Source: Phycisphaerae bacterium (lineage in GTDB: Bacteria; Planctomycetota; Phycisphaerae; Phycisphaerales; SM1A02). From it: a DNA stretch of 64,000 nt. This document shows positions 52,991 through 60,963 of the stretch, piece by piece (position 1 is the stretch's first letter; the number at the start of each line of letters is the position of its first letter). The stretch is from contig PAHO01000044.1 of assembly GCA_002705085.1 (NCBI GenBank), forward strand, positions 32,691-96,690. Reading direction: 5' to 3'. The notes beneath the pieces were generated by a model. It was not told the DNA's origin. It was given only the letters and a program-made list of their open reading frames with translations, and ran no database searches. The translations under genes were made by a program, and so were the position numbers.

Positions 52991-53776
52991 ATGCGGATCG
53001 TCTCTTGGAACGTCAACAGCCTGAAGCCCCGCCACGATCGTTTCTTTCGGTTTCTGGACCGGTGGCAACCCGATGTGGTCTGCCTTCAAGAAACCAAATC
53101 GCTCGTCGAAGACCTTCCCAGAGAAGCCATTGAGTCAGCGGGCTGGCATCTGGCTGCGGTTGGTCAAAAAACGTACAACGGCGTGGCCTTGGTCAGCAAG
53201 ACCCCAATCGAAGTGGTCTCGGAAGGCCTCGACAACTTTGAAGACCCGCAAGCAAGGTTTATTCTCGGAGAGACCGGGGGCATCCGCATCGCCAGCGCTT
53301 ATATCCCCAACGGCAAGGAAGTCGGCAGCGACAAGCATGAATACAAGCTGAAGTGGCTCGCCGCCTTGCGAAGCCACCTGGACCGCCTCGAAGACCCCCA
53401 ATCCGATCTGGCGATTCTTGGGGACTGGAACTGCGCGCCTCGTGATACCGACGCCAAGAACTTCGACAAATGGCGAGACAGCGTGCTATGCCACGATTCG
53501 GTCCGCGAAGCCATCCAGCACGTTCGCGACTTTGGTTTGATCGATCCCCATGAAACGATCGAAGCCGAAGGCGGGGTGTTCACGTGGTGGGACTATCGAA
53601 ATCTAGGGTTCCCCAAGAATGACGGGCTCCGGATTGATCACGCCCTGCTCTCCGAAAGCCTGAACCGCCGAGTCACGCAAGTCCAAGTGGACCGCGATGA
53701 ACGCAAGGCGCATGCAGAGCTCGAGATCGGAAAACCCTCCGACCACGCCCCGCTGGTTGTGGATCTCGAGGATTAA
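52991..53776 (+). CDS. xthA: Exodeoxyribonuclease III (AP endonuclease)
   Basis: Cleaves DNA at abasic sites. The 261 residues have the EEP-family core with MRIVSWNVNSLKPRHDRFFR, VVCLQETK (catalytic Glu), GVALVSKTP, LGDWNCAPRDTDAKN, FTWWDYRN, LRIDHALLS and KPSDHAPLVVDL (His). Length and start match ExoIII/XthA. GGAG lies nine bases before the ATG. Its stop shares four bases with the convergent YdcZ-like gene. Confidence 0.94.
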   Translation: MRIVSWNVNSLKPRHDRFFRFLDRWQPDVVCLQETKSLVEDLPREAIESAGWHLAAVGQKTYNGVALVSKTPIEVVSEGLDNFEDPQARFILGETGGIRIASAYIPNGKEVGSDKHEYKLKWLAALRSHLDRLEDPQSDLAILGDWNCAPRDTDAKNFDKWRDSVLCHDSVREAIQHVRDFGLIDPHETIEAEGGVFTWWDYRNLGFPKNDGLRIDHALLSESLNRRVTQVQVDRDERKAHAELEIGKPSDHAPLVVDLED

Positions 53777-54219
53777 CGCGCCCGCAGCAACAGGATCACC
53801 CCCGCCACCACCAACACCAAGCCCACCAAGCGTTGGTCTGCAATCGACCGCTGCGGAAACCCCAAGAGGCCGAACTGGTCCAAGATCGACGAACTCGTCA
53901 GTTGCCCCAACAAGAAGCACGACAGCAGCAACACCGCCCCAAGCACCGGAGCGTTGAAGAGCATGGTGAAGACGATGACAGCACCGCAGAGCCCACCCCA
54001 AAGGCTCCACACCGGCGCGACCCGCAGCAGGTTGACTCCGGGAACCGGAGCGCCAGAAAAGACGCAAATCAAAGCCACCACCACAAATCCAAGCAGCATG
54101 TTCCAAGTGGCCGCCGTCAATGGCGCTGCGGCATGGCGGCTCAATTCAGCATTCATGCCCGACTGCACCGGTTGCAGCATCCCCGCCAAAAACACCCAAA
54201 GAGCATGCAGCCAGATCAT
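53773..54219 (-). CDS. YdcZ-type (DUF606) membrane protein
   Basis: 148 residues with five hydrophobic segments: LHALWVFLAGMLQPVQSGMN at the start, TWNMLLGFVVVALICVFSG, WSLWGGLCGAVIVFTMLF, GAVLLLSCFLLGQLTSSSIL and VGLVLVVAGVILLLRAR at the end. The pattern GxxxxxQxxxNxxL, with the Gln-Ser-Gly-Met-Asn of helix 1 and the GQLTSS-ILDQFG segment of helix 4, is that of DMT-superfamily YdcZ proteins, some of which come as paired half-transporters. The ATG overlaps the pyrC stop by four bases. The substrate is unknown. Only one half-protein is encoded here, so it may form homo-oligomers. Confidence 0.8.
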   Translation of the reverse strand: MIWLHALWVFLAGMLQPVQSGMNAELSRHAAAPLTAATWNMLLGFVVVALICVFSGAPVPGVNLLRVAPVWSLWGGLCGAVIVFTMLFNAPVLGAVLLLSCFLLGQLTSSSILDQFGLLGFPQRSIADQRLVGLVLVVAGVILLLRAR

Positions 54220-55529
54220 GCCTCACCTCTCTCGTACTGAAGGGGCTGGCCCGATCCTGGATCGGCAAATTGACCTTCGTGGTACGCACGAAGACCTCGT
54301 ACCCAGGTGGAACACACCATGCCCCGTAAGGTTGAACCATGCCAAGGGGACCAATTGCACTTGGTGACTTGGGAGCCGTCTTGCACCTTCGATTCTGCTT
54401 CGGTGTCGACAATGCTGAAGTCGGCATCCAAGCCAGGCTTCAAGCCCCCCTTGCCTTTCAAATCCCAGACCTTTGCCGGATTGGCCGCCCCCCAAGCCGC
54501 AATCTGTTCAAAGGTGCATCGGCCATCGGAAGCGGCATCGATCATCAAAGGCAACAACCATTCAATGGAGGGAAGACCCGATGGACTTCCTGGGTAAGGC
54601 TGATCTTTTTCTTCAAGCGTGTGAGGCGCGTGATCAGTCGCCAACAACTCGATGGTGCCATCGTGCAAGGCCGCCCACACCGCCTCTCTATCTTCTGGGC
54701 TTTTCAAGGCTGGGTTCATCTGGACCCGTGAGCCCAGCCGGGCGTAGTCGGTGGTGTCGAAGAACAAATGGTGGGGGCAAGCCTCGGCGGTCACCCATTC
54801 GGGCCGTTCACGAAGCACATCACACTCGGCAGCGCTGGAGACGTGCAACAGATGAAAGCGGTGCTTGTGTCTTCGGGCCAAATCGATGGTCCGCGCCGCA
54901 CTCTTGGCCGCCGCCTCCGCGTTCCTGATTTTTGAGTGGTCAGAAATGACACGTCCTCCGTCGAGGGCCACCGCGTTGGCCCGAACCAACGTCTCGTCTT
55001 CACAGTGGGCCGCAATCGGCAGGCAAGTTTGGGCAAAGATTTCTTCCAACGCCTCTTGTTCGTCAACCAACAAGTCACCGGTGGACGACCCGATGAAAAT
55101 TTTGATGCCGCAGGCTCGCGTCTCTTCCCGAAGCCAGGCGGTGTTCTCACCGGTCGCTCCCGCGAAGAACCCATAGTCCACCACGCATGACCGCTTCGCG
55201 CGGGCTAGCTTGGCGGAGAGGGCGCCCGCGGAGGTGGTGTTGGGCGAGGTGTTGGGCATCTCCATAAATGCCGTCACGCCCCCTTTCGCGGCGGCCATGG
55301 ATCCGGTGCGAAGGTCCTCCTTGTGCGTCAGACCAGGCTCACGAAAATGAACTTGATCGTCAATCAACCCGGGGAAGACGTGTTTGCCGGAGGCATCAAT
55401 GACGTCATCCGTGTGGACTGTGGCCGGCGGGTCAAAATCAAGGAACCTGCCGTCTTCGATCAGAATGTTCTCCTGGGTCACGCCATCAGGGCGAACACAG
55501 TGGCCACCACGAATCAAGAGTCTGGACAT
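54216..55529 (-). CDS. pyrC: Dihydroorotase
   Basis: Third step of pyrimidine synthesis: cyclises carbamoyl aspartate to dihydroorotate. From the ATG at 55529 the 437-residue protein has IDDQVHFREPGLTHKED (about 56-72), in which the first His of the usual HxH metal motif is Gln59; the same DDQVHFREPG form is known from a clade of bacterial dihydroorotases, so it is subgroup-typical. Then come EMPNTSP, KIFIGSSTG (Lys that is carbamylated), AHCEDE, HLLHVSSA, ACPHHLFF and ATDHAPHTLEEK. The longer frame upstream crosses the map start and is rejected. TAGCAT lies eight bases before the ATG and overlaps the divergent map control region. Confidence 0.93.
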   Translation of the reverse strand: MSRLLIRGGHCVRPDGVTQENILIEDGRFLDFDPPATVHTDDVIDASGKHVFPGLIDDQVHFREPGLTHKEDLRTGSMAAAKGGVTAFMEMPNTSPNTTSAGALSAKLARAKRSCVVDYGFFAGATGENTAWLREETRACGIKIFIGSSTGDLLVDEQEALEEIFAQTCLPIAAHCEDETLVRANAVALDGGRVISDHSKIRNAEAAAKSAARTIDLARRHKHRFHLLHVSSAAECDVLRERPEWVTAEACPHHLFFDTTDYARLGSRVQMNPALKSPEDREAVWAALHDGTIELLATDHAPHTLEEKDQPYPGSPSGLPSIEWLLPLMIDAASDGRCTFEQIAAWGAANPAKVWDLKGKGGLKPGLDADFSIVDTEAESKVQDGSQVTKCNWSPWHGSTLRGMVCSTWVRGLRAYHEGQFADPGSGQPLQYERGEA

Positions 55530-55537
55530 ATCTGATG

Positions 55538-55559
55538 ATGCTACGCGAATCGGTACAAT
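55538..55559. promoter_or_regulatory. Back-to-back -10 boxes of the pyrC and map genes
   Basis: Minus strand: TAGCAT (55543-55538), eight bases before the pyrC ATG. Plus strand: TACAAT (55554-55559), nine bases before the map GTG. The whole divergent gap is 39 bases, so the two promoters must share or exclude each other, and both transcripts would be leaderless or nearly so. The -35 sites are weak by eye. Confidence 0.45.
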
Positions 55560-55568
55560 TACAGTCCC

Positions 55569-56393
55569 GTGCGTCCGATCCCTGTGCTGAATTCCAAGGA
55601 AATTGACCAATGCCGAGCTGCGGCCGAGGTGGTGGTCAAAGTGCACCAAATGGTCGTGGACCGGCTTCGCCCGGGGGTAACCCCTACCCAACTCGACCGG
55701 TGGGTCGGCGAAACCTTGTGGGAACACAATGCCAAGAGTTGCTTCTTGGGCTACCGCGTGCAGCGGCTCCCCCCCTTCCCGGGGCAAGCCTGCATCAGCC
55801 GAAACGAATGCGTGGTTCACGGCCATCCTTCGGTCGACGAATTGCCATTTGCCCAAGGTGATTTGGTCAAAGTCGATGTCGGTGCCCTCAAAAATGGCTT
55901 CATTGGTGACGCCGCATGGACCTACCACCTTGGCCCGCCGAACCCGTCAGATCGAGCGTTGATGGATGCCGGGATCGCCAGCCTTCGCACGGGGATCGCT
56001 GCCATCAAGCCAGGCGGAGAATTGCTCGATTGGGCAGTAGCGGTGCAAGACCTGGTCGAAGGTCAACTTGGCATGCACTTGGTCCGCGGCTTTGGCGGCC
56101 ACGGTGTGGGACGACAATTGCATGAAGCCCCGTTCATTGCCAACGTCAGACCCAGCTACCCAGGCGAATGGACCGAATGCCGTGTGCGCTGGAAACCCGG
56201 CATGCTGGTCGCGCTGGAGCCCATGATTGCCACCGGCACGGGCGAGACCACCCAAGAACATCGGGCGTGGCCCATCAACATTGCGGACGGTTCACGGTCG
56301 GTCCACCACGAACATGACGTCTTGATCACGGAATCCGGCACGGAAATATTGACCGAGGCGCTGGAAGCCCTCCCGGACGAACTTCCGGTCTGA
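55569..56393 (+). CDS. map: Methionine aminopeptidase
   Basis: Removes initiator Met from nascent proteins. 274 residues, GTG start. The five metal ligands are placed as in MetAP: Asp in VKVDVGALK, Asp in GDAAWTYHLG, His in GFGGHGVGRQLHE, Glu in VALEPMIATG and Glu in VHHEHDVLITESG. An HGHPSVDELPF substrate-pocket motif is also seen. Length is typical for type I. The gene is convergent to apaG with 14 bases between stops. Confidence 0.95.
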   Translation: MRPIPVLNSKEIDQCRAAAEVVVKVHQMVVDRLRPGVTPTQLDRWVGETLWEHNAKSCFLGYRVQRLPPFPGQACISRNECVVHGHPSVDELPFAQGDLVKVDVGALKNGFIGDAAWTYHLGPPNPSDRALMDAGIASLRTGIAAIKPGGELLDWAVAVQDLVEGQLGMHLVRGFGGHGVGRQLHEAPFIANVRPSYPGEWTECRVRWKPGMLVALEPMIATGTGETTQEHRAWPINIADGSRSVHHEHDVLITESGTEILTEALEALPDELPV

Positions 56394-56407
56394 ACAGACT
56401 GGGAGCT

Positions 56408-56776
56408 CTATGGATGAAGGTGCATGCGAGGGATCGGAACTTGCATGGGATCTCCGTATCGATCTTCGGCCATGTAATGCCCTTCCATGGTGCCCCATTC
56501 GGTAGGAAGCGCGCAAAAAGATTCGTACTCGAAGGTTTCTCCAGGATCAAGCCGAGGTTGACATCCAACGACCCCTTCGTCATCAATGATGTTTTTCTCA
56601 CCATCGGCATCAACGATTTCCCAGTGCCGCAGCAAAACACGGATCGGGCCCGCCGATTGGTTCTCAATGCGGATACGGTAAATGAAGATCCAGCGACCCT
56701 GCTTCGGGTCGCTGTGTTCAGGGGCAAAGCGTGGGGTCGCCTCAACCACGACGTCGTGAGAACCATCGGCCTCCAT
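56408..56776 (-). CDS. apaG: ApaG domain protein
   Basis: 122 residues from the ATG at 56776 (the longer frame is not supported). The fibronectin-like ApaG fold is seen in VVVEATPRFAPEHSD, WIFIYRIRIENQSAGPIRVL, LLRHWEIVDADG and the signature DDEGVVGCQPRLDPGETFEY with SFCALPTEWGTMEGHYM. ApaG is associated with cobalt/magnesium resistance and diadenosine tetraphosphate metabolism, although its molecular role is unsettled. There is no Shine-Dalgarno. It is divergent from the SUMF1-like gene. Confidence 0.9.
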   Translation of the reverse strand: MEADGSHDVVVEATPRFAPEHSDPKQGRWIFIYRIRIENQSAGPIRVLLRHWEIVDADGEKNIIDDEGVVGCQPRLDPGETFEYESFCALPTEWGTMEGHYMAEDRYGDPMQVPIPRMHLHP

Positions 56777-56823
56777 TGGTTTGAAGTGTATCCGGAGCCG
56801 ATTGGGTGGTATGTTTGCCAGCG

Positions 56824-57675
56824 ATGATCCTCGCTTTGCTTCTCGCCGCCGACGTGCTTCACCAAAAAGTCCCTGGCACGATTCACGCCTTCGACATGGT
56901 TCGAATCCAAGCCTCCCCCGAACAAGGCGTTCCGAAGGCATTCTTTGTGGGGAAAACCGAAGTCAGCTGGGATCTGCTCGACGCATACCGCTTCGAGTTG
57001 GACCGCAAAGCCGAAGCGGAGACTCCGGCCTCCGAGCCGAGCGACATCGTCGCCCGGCCCAGCAAACCGTACATCGCGATGGATCGCTCATTTGGTCACA
57101 ACGGTTACCCAGCGATCAGTGTCCAATTTCGACACGCCCGCTGTTTTGCGCGTTGGCTCTCGCTGAAAACCAAGCGTCACTACCGACTTCCAACCGAAGC
57201 CGAATGGAAGTTGCTCGCAAGTCGGTCGCAAGTCAACAAAGAAAACATTTTGGAACACGCTTGGCTTGATGAAAATGCCGATTGGGTAACGCACCCTTTG
57301 GGAGAAAAGAAGCCTGATGCCTTGGGGTTGTTTGACTTGTTCGGCAACGCTTCAGAGTGGGTCACGGGTCCTAAGGGCGAACACCTCACCTACGGCGGTT
57401 GCTACGAGACCCTCGCCAAAGACGCCTTTCCGGCCCAGGCAGTGCCTGAGGACATGGAAAATTGGAACGCGAGTGACCCCCAAGACCCGCAAAGCATTTG
57501 GTGGCTGGCCGATGGTGGATTTGTAGGCCTCCGCTTGGTGCTTGAAACAGACACCGAAGGCAAGCCGGCCAAGGCACCAGTCAAAGGCATCGAACACGAG
57601 CCCAAACCCGATGAATCTCCAGAAGACGCCAAGCCGGACCCCAACCGTCTGAAAGAAAAAGGACTCTCAGGATGA
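56824..57675 (+). CDS. Exported SUMF1/FGE-fold protein
   Basis: 283 residues from the ATG at 56824, with a short N-terminal signal (MILALLLAADV). The formylglycine-generating-enzyme-sulfatase (SUMF1) domain follows: FFVGKTEVSWDLLDAYRFEL, YPAISVQFRHARCFARWLSL, RLPTEAEWKLLA, DALGLFDLFGNASEWVTGP, GGCYETL and GLRLVLE. The catalytic Cys pair of true FGE (RGGSxxC) is not evident; the GGC here is near the right place but the context differs, so this is more likely a binding or structural relative. A Pro/Lys/Glu-rich tail follows. The stop overlaps the next gene (ATGA), a frequent pair in planctomycetes. Confidence 0.8.
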   Translation: MILALLLAADVLHQKVPGTIHAFDMVRIQASPEQGVPKAFFVGKTEVSWDLLDAYRFELDRKAEAETPASEPSDIVARPSKPYIAMDRSFGHNGYPAISVQFRHARCFARWLSLKTKRHYRLPTEAEWKLLASRSQVNKENILEHAWLDENADWVTHPLGEKKPDALGLFDLFGNASEWVTGPKGEHLTYGGCYETLAKDAFPAQAVPEDMENWNASDPQDPQSIWWLADGGFVGLRLVLETDTEGKPAKAPVKGIEHEPKPDESPEDAKPDPNRLKEKGLSG

Positions 57676-58898
57676 CCCACTCCCGTCGACATTTTCTCAG
57701 CACCGGCGCGGCCGCAGCACTCGCGCCGTACGCCTTCGCCAGCGAATCTGAAGAAGTGATCCGGATTGGGGTCATTGGATGCGGCGGGCGAGGCACCGGT
57801 GCCATCTGGAATTGTCTCGCTTCATCGCCAATGGTTCGCATCGTTGCCTTGGGCGATGTGTTCGCCGAACGTGTCCAATCTGCCTCGGCGAAGCTGGCCA
57901 ACGAACCTCGTTCTTCTGTCACACCAGAGACCACCTTTTCTGGGTTCGATGCTTTCCAGAAGGTTTTGGCGGCGGATGTCGACATGGTGATTTTGGCAAC
58001 CCCACCGCATTTCCGACCCGAGCACTTTGCTGCCGCAGTAGCCGCCGGAAAGCACGTATTCATGGAGAAGCCCGTTGCGGTTGACGCCCCTGGTGTACGC
58101 ACGGTCATCGCCGCCGCCGCAGAAGCCAAAAACAAGAATCTTTCAGTCGTTTCGGGTACCCAACGCCGACACCAGCAGCCGTATCTCGAAGCCATGCAAC
58201 AGGTCCACGACGGAAGAATCGGAGAGATCCGGAGCGCGAACTGCTGGTGGAATCAAGGCTTCCTTTGGCGAGAAGATCGCACTGCCAACATGAGTGATAC
58301 CGAGTGGCAGTTGCGCAACTGGCTGTACTTCACATGGCTCTCTGGAGACCACATCGTCGAACAGCACATCCACAATATCGACGTTTGCAACTGGGCCATT
58401 GGTGGACCACCAAAATCAGCCTCCGGCATGGGCGGCCGGGAGGTTCGAACCGGCCCCGAATGGGGTAACATCTTTGACCACTTCGCCATTGATTTTGAAT
58501 ACGACAACGATGTGCGGGTGACCAGTTGGTGCCGGCAAATTGACGGATGCACTGGGAAAGTGGCCGAAGAGATCGTTGGGACAAAAGGCATTCTCCGCAC
58601 CGATGGCGGTCGCGCCATCATCCACGGAGAATCACCGTGGCGAACCAAAGGTGGACGAAACCCTTATGAACAAGAGCACGTCGACCTGATCGCCTCGATC
58701 ACCGGAAGCGGGCCGTATCTGAACGAAGCCAAACGGGTTGCTGAGAGCACCATGACGGCCATCATGGGACGTGATTCTGCCTATTCGGGCAAGAAGCTGA
58801 CGTGGGAGCAGGCCATCAACAGCGACGTCCGTCTCGGACCAGAGCACTATGCGTTCGGACCACTGCCCATCCGACCCGTGTCGGTTCCGGGCTCGTAA
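57672..58898 (+). CDS. Gfo/Idh/MocA-family oxidoreductase, Tat-exported
   Basis: 408 residues. The N-terminus has a twin-arginine signal (HSRRHFLSTGAAAALAPYAFA), so the folded enzyme is probably exported. The Rossmann domain follows with IRIGVIGCGGRGTGAI, DMVILATPPHFRP and the conserved HVFMEKPVAVD (catalytic Lys). Later GDHIVEQHIHNIDVCNWAI and TSWCRQIDGCTG continue the second domain. Members act on sugars or sugar acids with NAD(P); the substrate is unknown. It overlaps the SUMF1-like gene by four bases and the convergent amidohydrolase-like gene by 52 bases. Confidence 0.9.
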   Translation: MTHSRRHFLSTGAAAALAPYAFASESEEVIRIGVIGCGGRGTGAIWNCLASSPMVRIVALGDVFAERVQSASAKLANEPRSSVTPETTFSGFDAFQKVLAADVDMVILATPPHFRPEHFAAAVAAGKHVFMEKPVAVDAPGVRTVIAAAAEAKNKNLSVVSGTQRRHQQPYLEAMQQVHDGRIGEIRSANCWWNQGFLWREDRTANMSDTEWQLRNWLYFTWLSGDHIVEQHIHNIDVCNWAIGGPPKSASGMGGREVRTGPEWGNIFDHFAIDFEYDNDVRVTSWCRQIDGCTGKVAEEIVGTKGILRTDGGRAIIHGESPWRTKGGRNPYEQEHVDLIASITGSGPYLNEAKRVAESTMTAIMGRDSAYSGKKLTWEQAINSDVRLGPEHYAFGPLPIRPVSVPGS

Positions 58899-59650
58899 TC
58901 AACAGGGTTTCCACGTTCGGCAATCCCCCGCAGCAAGGTAGAGGGAAGCGGTGGCAAGCCTCGCCCCCGGCGCCAAACATTGTGGCCAAGCAATTGTTCC
59001 AGAGCTGAAGTGGGATCGAGGTTGGGGAATCCTGACGCGAAGTACAGCCGTTGCCCAAGACCTTCTTCATCGGCCCGCTCAAGCACCGCATCCAGAAGAC
59101 GCGGCTTGCCCAAAGCGCCGGCCAGATTTGTGGTCAACAAGGCGGAGCGATGCATCAAACGGAAAAGTCCTTCGTAAGCATGCAGCATGCCGCCAAAATG
59201 AAAATGGATTTGGGGGAAATGCCGGAGCAACTCATCGAAAGACTCCGGGCCGGAAACTTCTAGACGGCCTCGTTCAGGAAGCGGTTCGGGAAGAACCACA
59301 TACACGCAGCTCACTGCACCTTGGTCGGTCACATGTTCAAGAAGTTCGAGCAGCCGGCTGTGGGTTGGGTGATATCCCCCCCCGGCGGGAGCGATGGCGA
59401 TGGCCCGAACTTGAGCGCTGATGACGGTTTCCACGTCCGCACTCAAACCTCGCGCCAGTGGATCCAGCATCGGAACCGCCTGATCTTCAGCTGAACATGC
59501 CGCGAGCACCGCGTGCGGGGTCTGTCGCAAGCCGGACCGCACCGACTGCAAGGACACCAAGGCCCGACCGTGGACACAGGATCGGTTGGCGCCGCCGTAG
59601 GTGGCGGGCGGACGGTCTTGGGTCCACCATGTCAAAGCATCAAATGGCAC
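58847..59650 (-). CDS. Amidohydrolase-like TIM-barrel protein
   Basis: 267 residues of an amidohydrolase-2-type barrel. Visible elements are RAIAIAPAGGGYHPTHSRLL, VSCVYVVLPEPLPERGR, FPQIHFHFGGMLHAYEGLFR, LTTNLAGALGKPRLL and RLYFASGFPNLDPTSALEQL, the last resembling the end of barrel strands in DUF/amidohydrolase 2 families. The N-terminal HxH metal motif is not obvious, so it may be metal-poor or inactive. GTG start. The last 52 bases lie over the end of the Gfo/Idh gene. It is divergent from ubiE. The substrate is unknown. Confidence 0.65.
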   Translation of the reverse strand: MPFDALTWWTQDRPPATYGGANRSCVHGRALVSLQSVRSGLRQTPHAVLAACSAEDQAVPMLDPLARGLSADVETVISAQVRAIAIAPAGGGYHPTHSRLLELLEHVTDQGAVSCVYVVLPEPLPERGRLEVSGPESFDELLRHFPQIHFHFGGMLHAYEGLFRLMHRSALLTTNLAGALGKPRLLDAVLERADEEGLGQRLYFASGFPNLDPTSALEQLLGHNVWRRGRGLPPLPSTLLRGIAERGNPVDYEPGTDTGRMGSGPNA

Positions 59651-59687
59651 ATGTGCATGCTACAGGGGTGGAGCCTAGGATCGAGTC

Positions 59688-60440
59688 ATGACCGATCAGG
59701 CTTGGGACCAAAAAGATCTCCAAAACAACCCGCACGCGGCAGAAGACAAGCCGAGCCGGGTCCGCCGGATGTTCGAGGCAATCGCCCCGGCGTACGACCT
59801 CAACAACCGTTTGCATTCATTTTGGCGTGACCAAGTCTGGCGAAAGAAAGCTGTACGACTCGCCTCGGTCGGACCCCACGACGACGTCTTGGACGTGGCC
59901 TGTGGCACTGGGGATTTAACCGAAGCGCTGGCCAAGGCCGGCCCCAATTCGATTGTCGGACTCGACTACACATCGGGCATGCTGGAGATCGCCAAAGACA
60001 AACTGCGAAAGCGTCGTGATGGCCTTGACATCTCCTATGTCCAAGGCGATGCCACGCGCTTGGAGTGCGATGATGAGAGCAAAGATGTCATCACCATCGC
60101 CTTCGGCATCCGAAATGTCGGTGAACCTGATCGAGCTTTCGCTGAATTCTTCCGGGTCCTTCGGCCCAAGGGTCGACTGGTGGTGCTTGAATTCTCTGAA
60201 CCAACCTTTGCCCCGGCCCGCTGGGGATCGCGCCTCTGGACCCACCACATCATGCCAAGAACCGCCACTTGGATTTCAGGTGATTCCAGTGGTGCCTACC
60301 GATATCTCCCCCGGAGTGTGGACACATTTCTTGACGCGCAAAGTTTGGCCGATGCCATGACGCACGCCGGCTTTGCGAACGTGCAAACCAAACCACTCGA
60401 CTTTGGCATCTGCGCCTTACACCTTGGCATCAAGGGCTGA
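59688..60440 (+). CDS. ubiE: Demethylmenaquinone/ubiquinone methyltransferase
   Basis: Carries out the C-methylation step of menaquinone (MenG) or ubiquinone synthesis. 250 residues with MFEAIAPAYDLNNRLHSFWR, SAM motif VLDVACGTGDLTEAL, VGLDYTSGMLEIAKDKL, VITIAFGIRNVGEPDRAFAE and LEFSEP, all UbiE/MenG family patterns. In an anaerobic or menaquinone-based organism it would be MenG; no other quinone genes lie nearby, so the symbol follows the family. A TAGGAT hexamer ends six bases before the ATG, which doubles as a weak AGGA ribosome site. Confidence 0.93.
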   Translation: MTDQAWDQKDLQNNPHAAEDKPSRVRRMFEAIAPAYDLNNRLHSFWRDQVWRKKAVRLASVGPHDDVLDVACGTGDLTEALAKAGPNSIVGLDYTSGMLEIAKDKLRKRRDGLDISYVQGDATRLECDDESKDVITIAFGIRNVGEPDRAFAEFFRVLRPKGRLVVLEFSEPTFAPARWGSRLWTHHIMPRTATWISGDSSGAYRYLPRSVDTFLDAQSLADAMTHAGFANVQTKPLDFGICALHLGIKG

Positions 60441-60524
60441 TGGAACGAAGATCATTTGGATCATCCCCCGGCCACACTCAAAGTGAGGTTCGGGACACCC
60501 CACAGAACCGTTAGGGCAAAACGA

Positions 60525-60556
60525 ACACCGTCCGCGGCTTGGCCAGCGGACGGTGT
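60525..60556 (-). terminator. Intrinsic terminator after rplU
   Basis: ACACCGTCCGC (60525-60535) pairs perfectly over 11 bases with GCGGACGGTGT (60546-60556), with a small inner GGC/GCC pairing in the 10-base loop. On the minus strand the stem is followed by TCGTTTTGCCC, a modest U-run, and it lies 47 bases after the rplU stop. It may also serve ubiE on the plus strand, whose stop is 84 bases away, although there is no U-run on that side. Confidence 0.75.
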
Positions 60557-60603
60557 GGGTGGACAAAATTGGCAATGTCAGGACATCGCGCCGGGCAAAG
60601 TCG

Positions 60604-60921
60604 TCAGGCAGAGATGCCGGTCACGCGGACCTGCAAGTAAGGCTGACGGTGCCCCTTATTTCGGCGGTATCCCTTCCGACGCTTGAACTTGATGCTGGTG
60701 ACCTTGTCGGCCTTGAATTGCTCCAAGACCTCAGCCTTTACCGAGGCACCTTCCACGTACGGAAGTCCAACCGTTGGCTCTCCCTCGCCGGAGGAAATCA
60801 GAAGGACACGATCAAAAACGATCTCACTTCCGGCTTCCGCACCTTCACGGAGGTCGATTTCGAATTCGTCGCCTTCGGCAACGCGAATTTGGGTTCCACT
60901 GTCTTCGACGATGGCGTACAT
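60604..60921 (-). CDS. rplU: Ribosomal protein bL21
   Basis: 105 residues, the normal length for bL21. MYAIVEDSGTQIRVAEGDEF at the start and the family signature FKRRKGYRRNKGHRQPYLQV at the end. GGAG lies before the ATG. The gene for bL27 (rpmA), which follows rplU in most bacteria, is not downstream: a terminator is found instead at 60525, so the pair is broken here and rpmA must be elsewhere. Confidence 0.96.
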   Translation of the reverse strand: MYAIVEDSGTQIRVAEGDEFEIDLREGAEAGSEIVFDRVLLISSGEGEPTVGLPYVEGASVKAEVLEQFKADKVTSIKFKRRKGYRRNKGHRQPYLQVRVTGISA

Positions 60922-60963
60922 ATCTGCTCCATGCCTGACTCAAAATGAGCCGAGCCGAAAATT

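Noticed and set aside
54216..55529. Loss of the first metal-binding His in dihydroorotase as evidence of inactivity
   Set aside because: The DDQVHFREPG form is shared by a known clade of dihydroorotases, so it is not a private mutation.
55530..55928. 133-codon N-terminal extension of pyrC
   Set aside because: It runs antisense through the first part of map, and the known family start (SRLLIRGG) lies at 55529.
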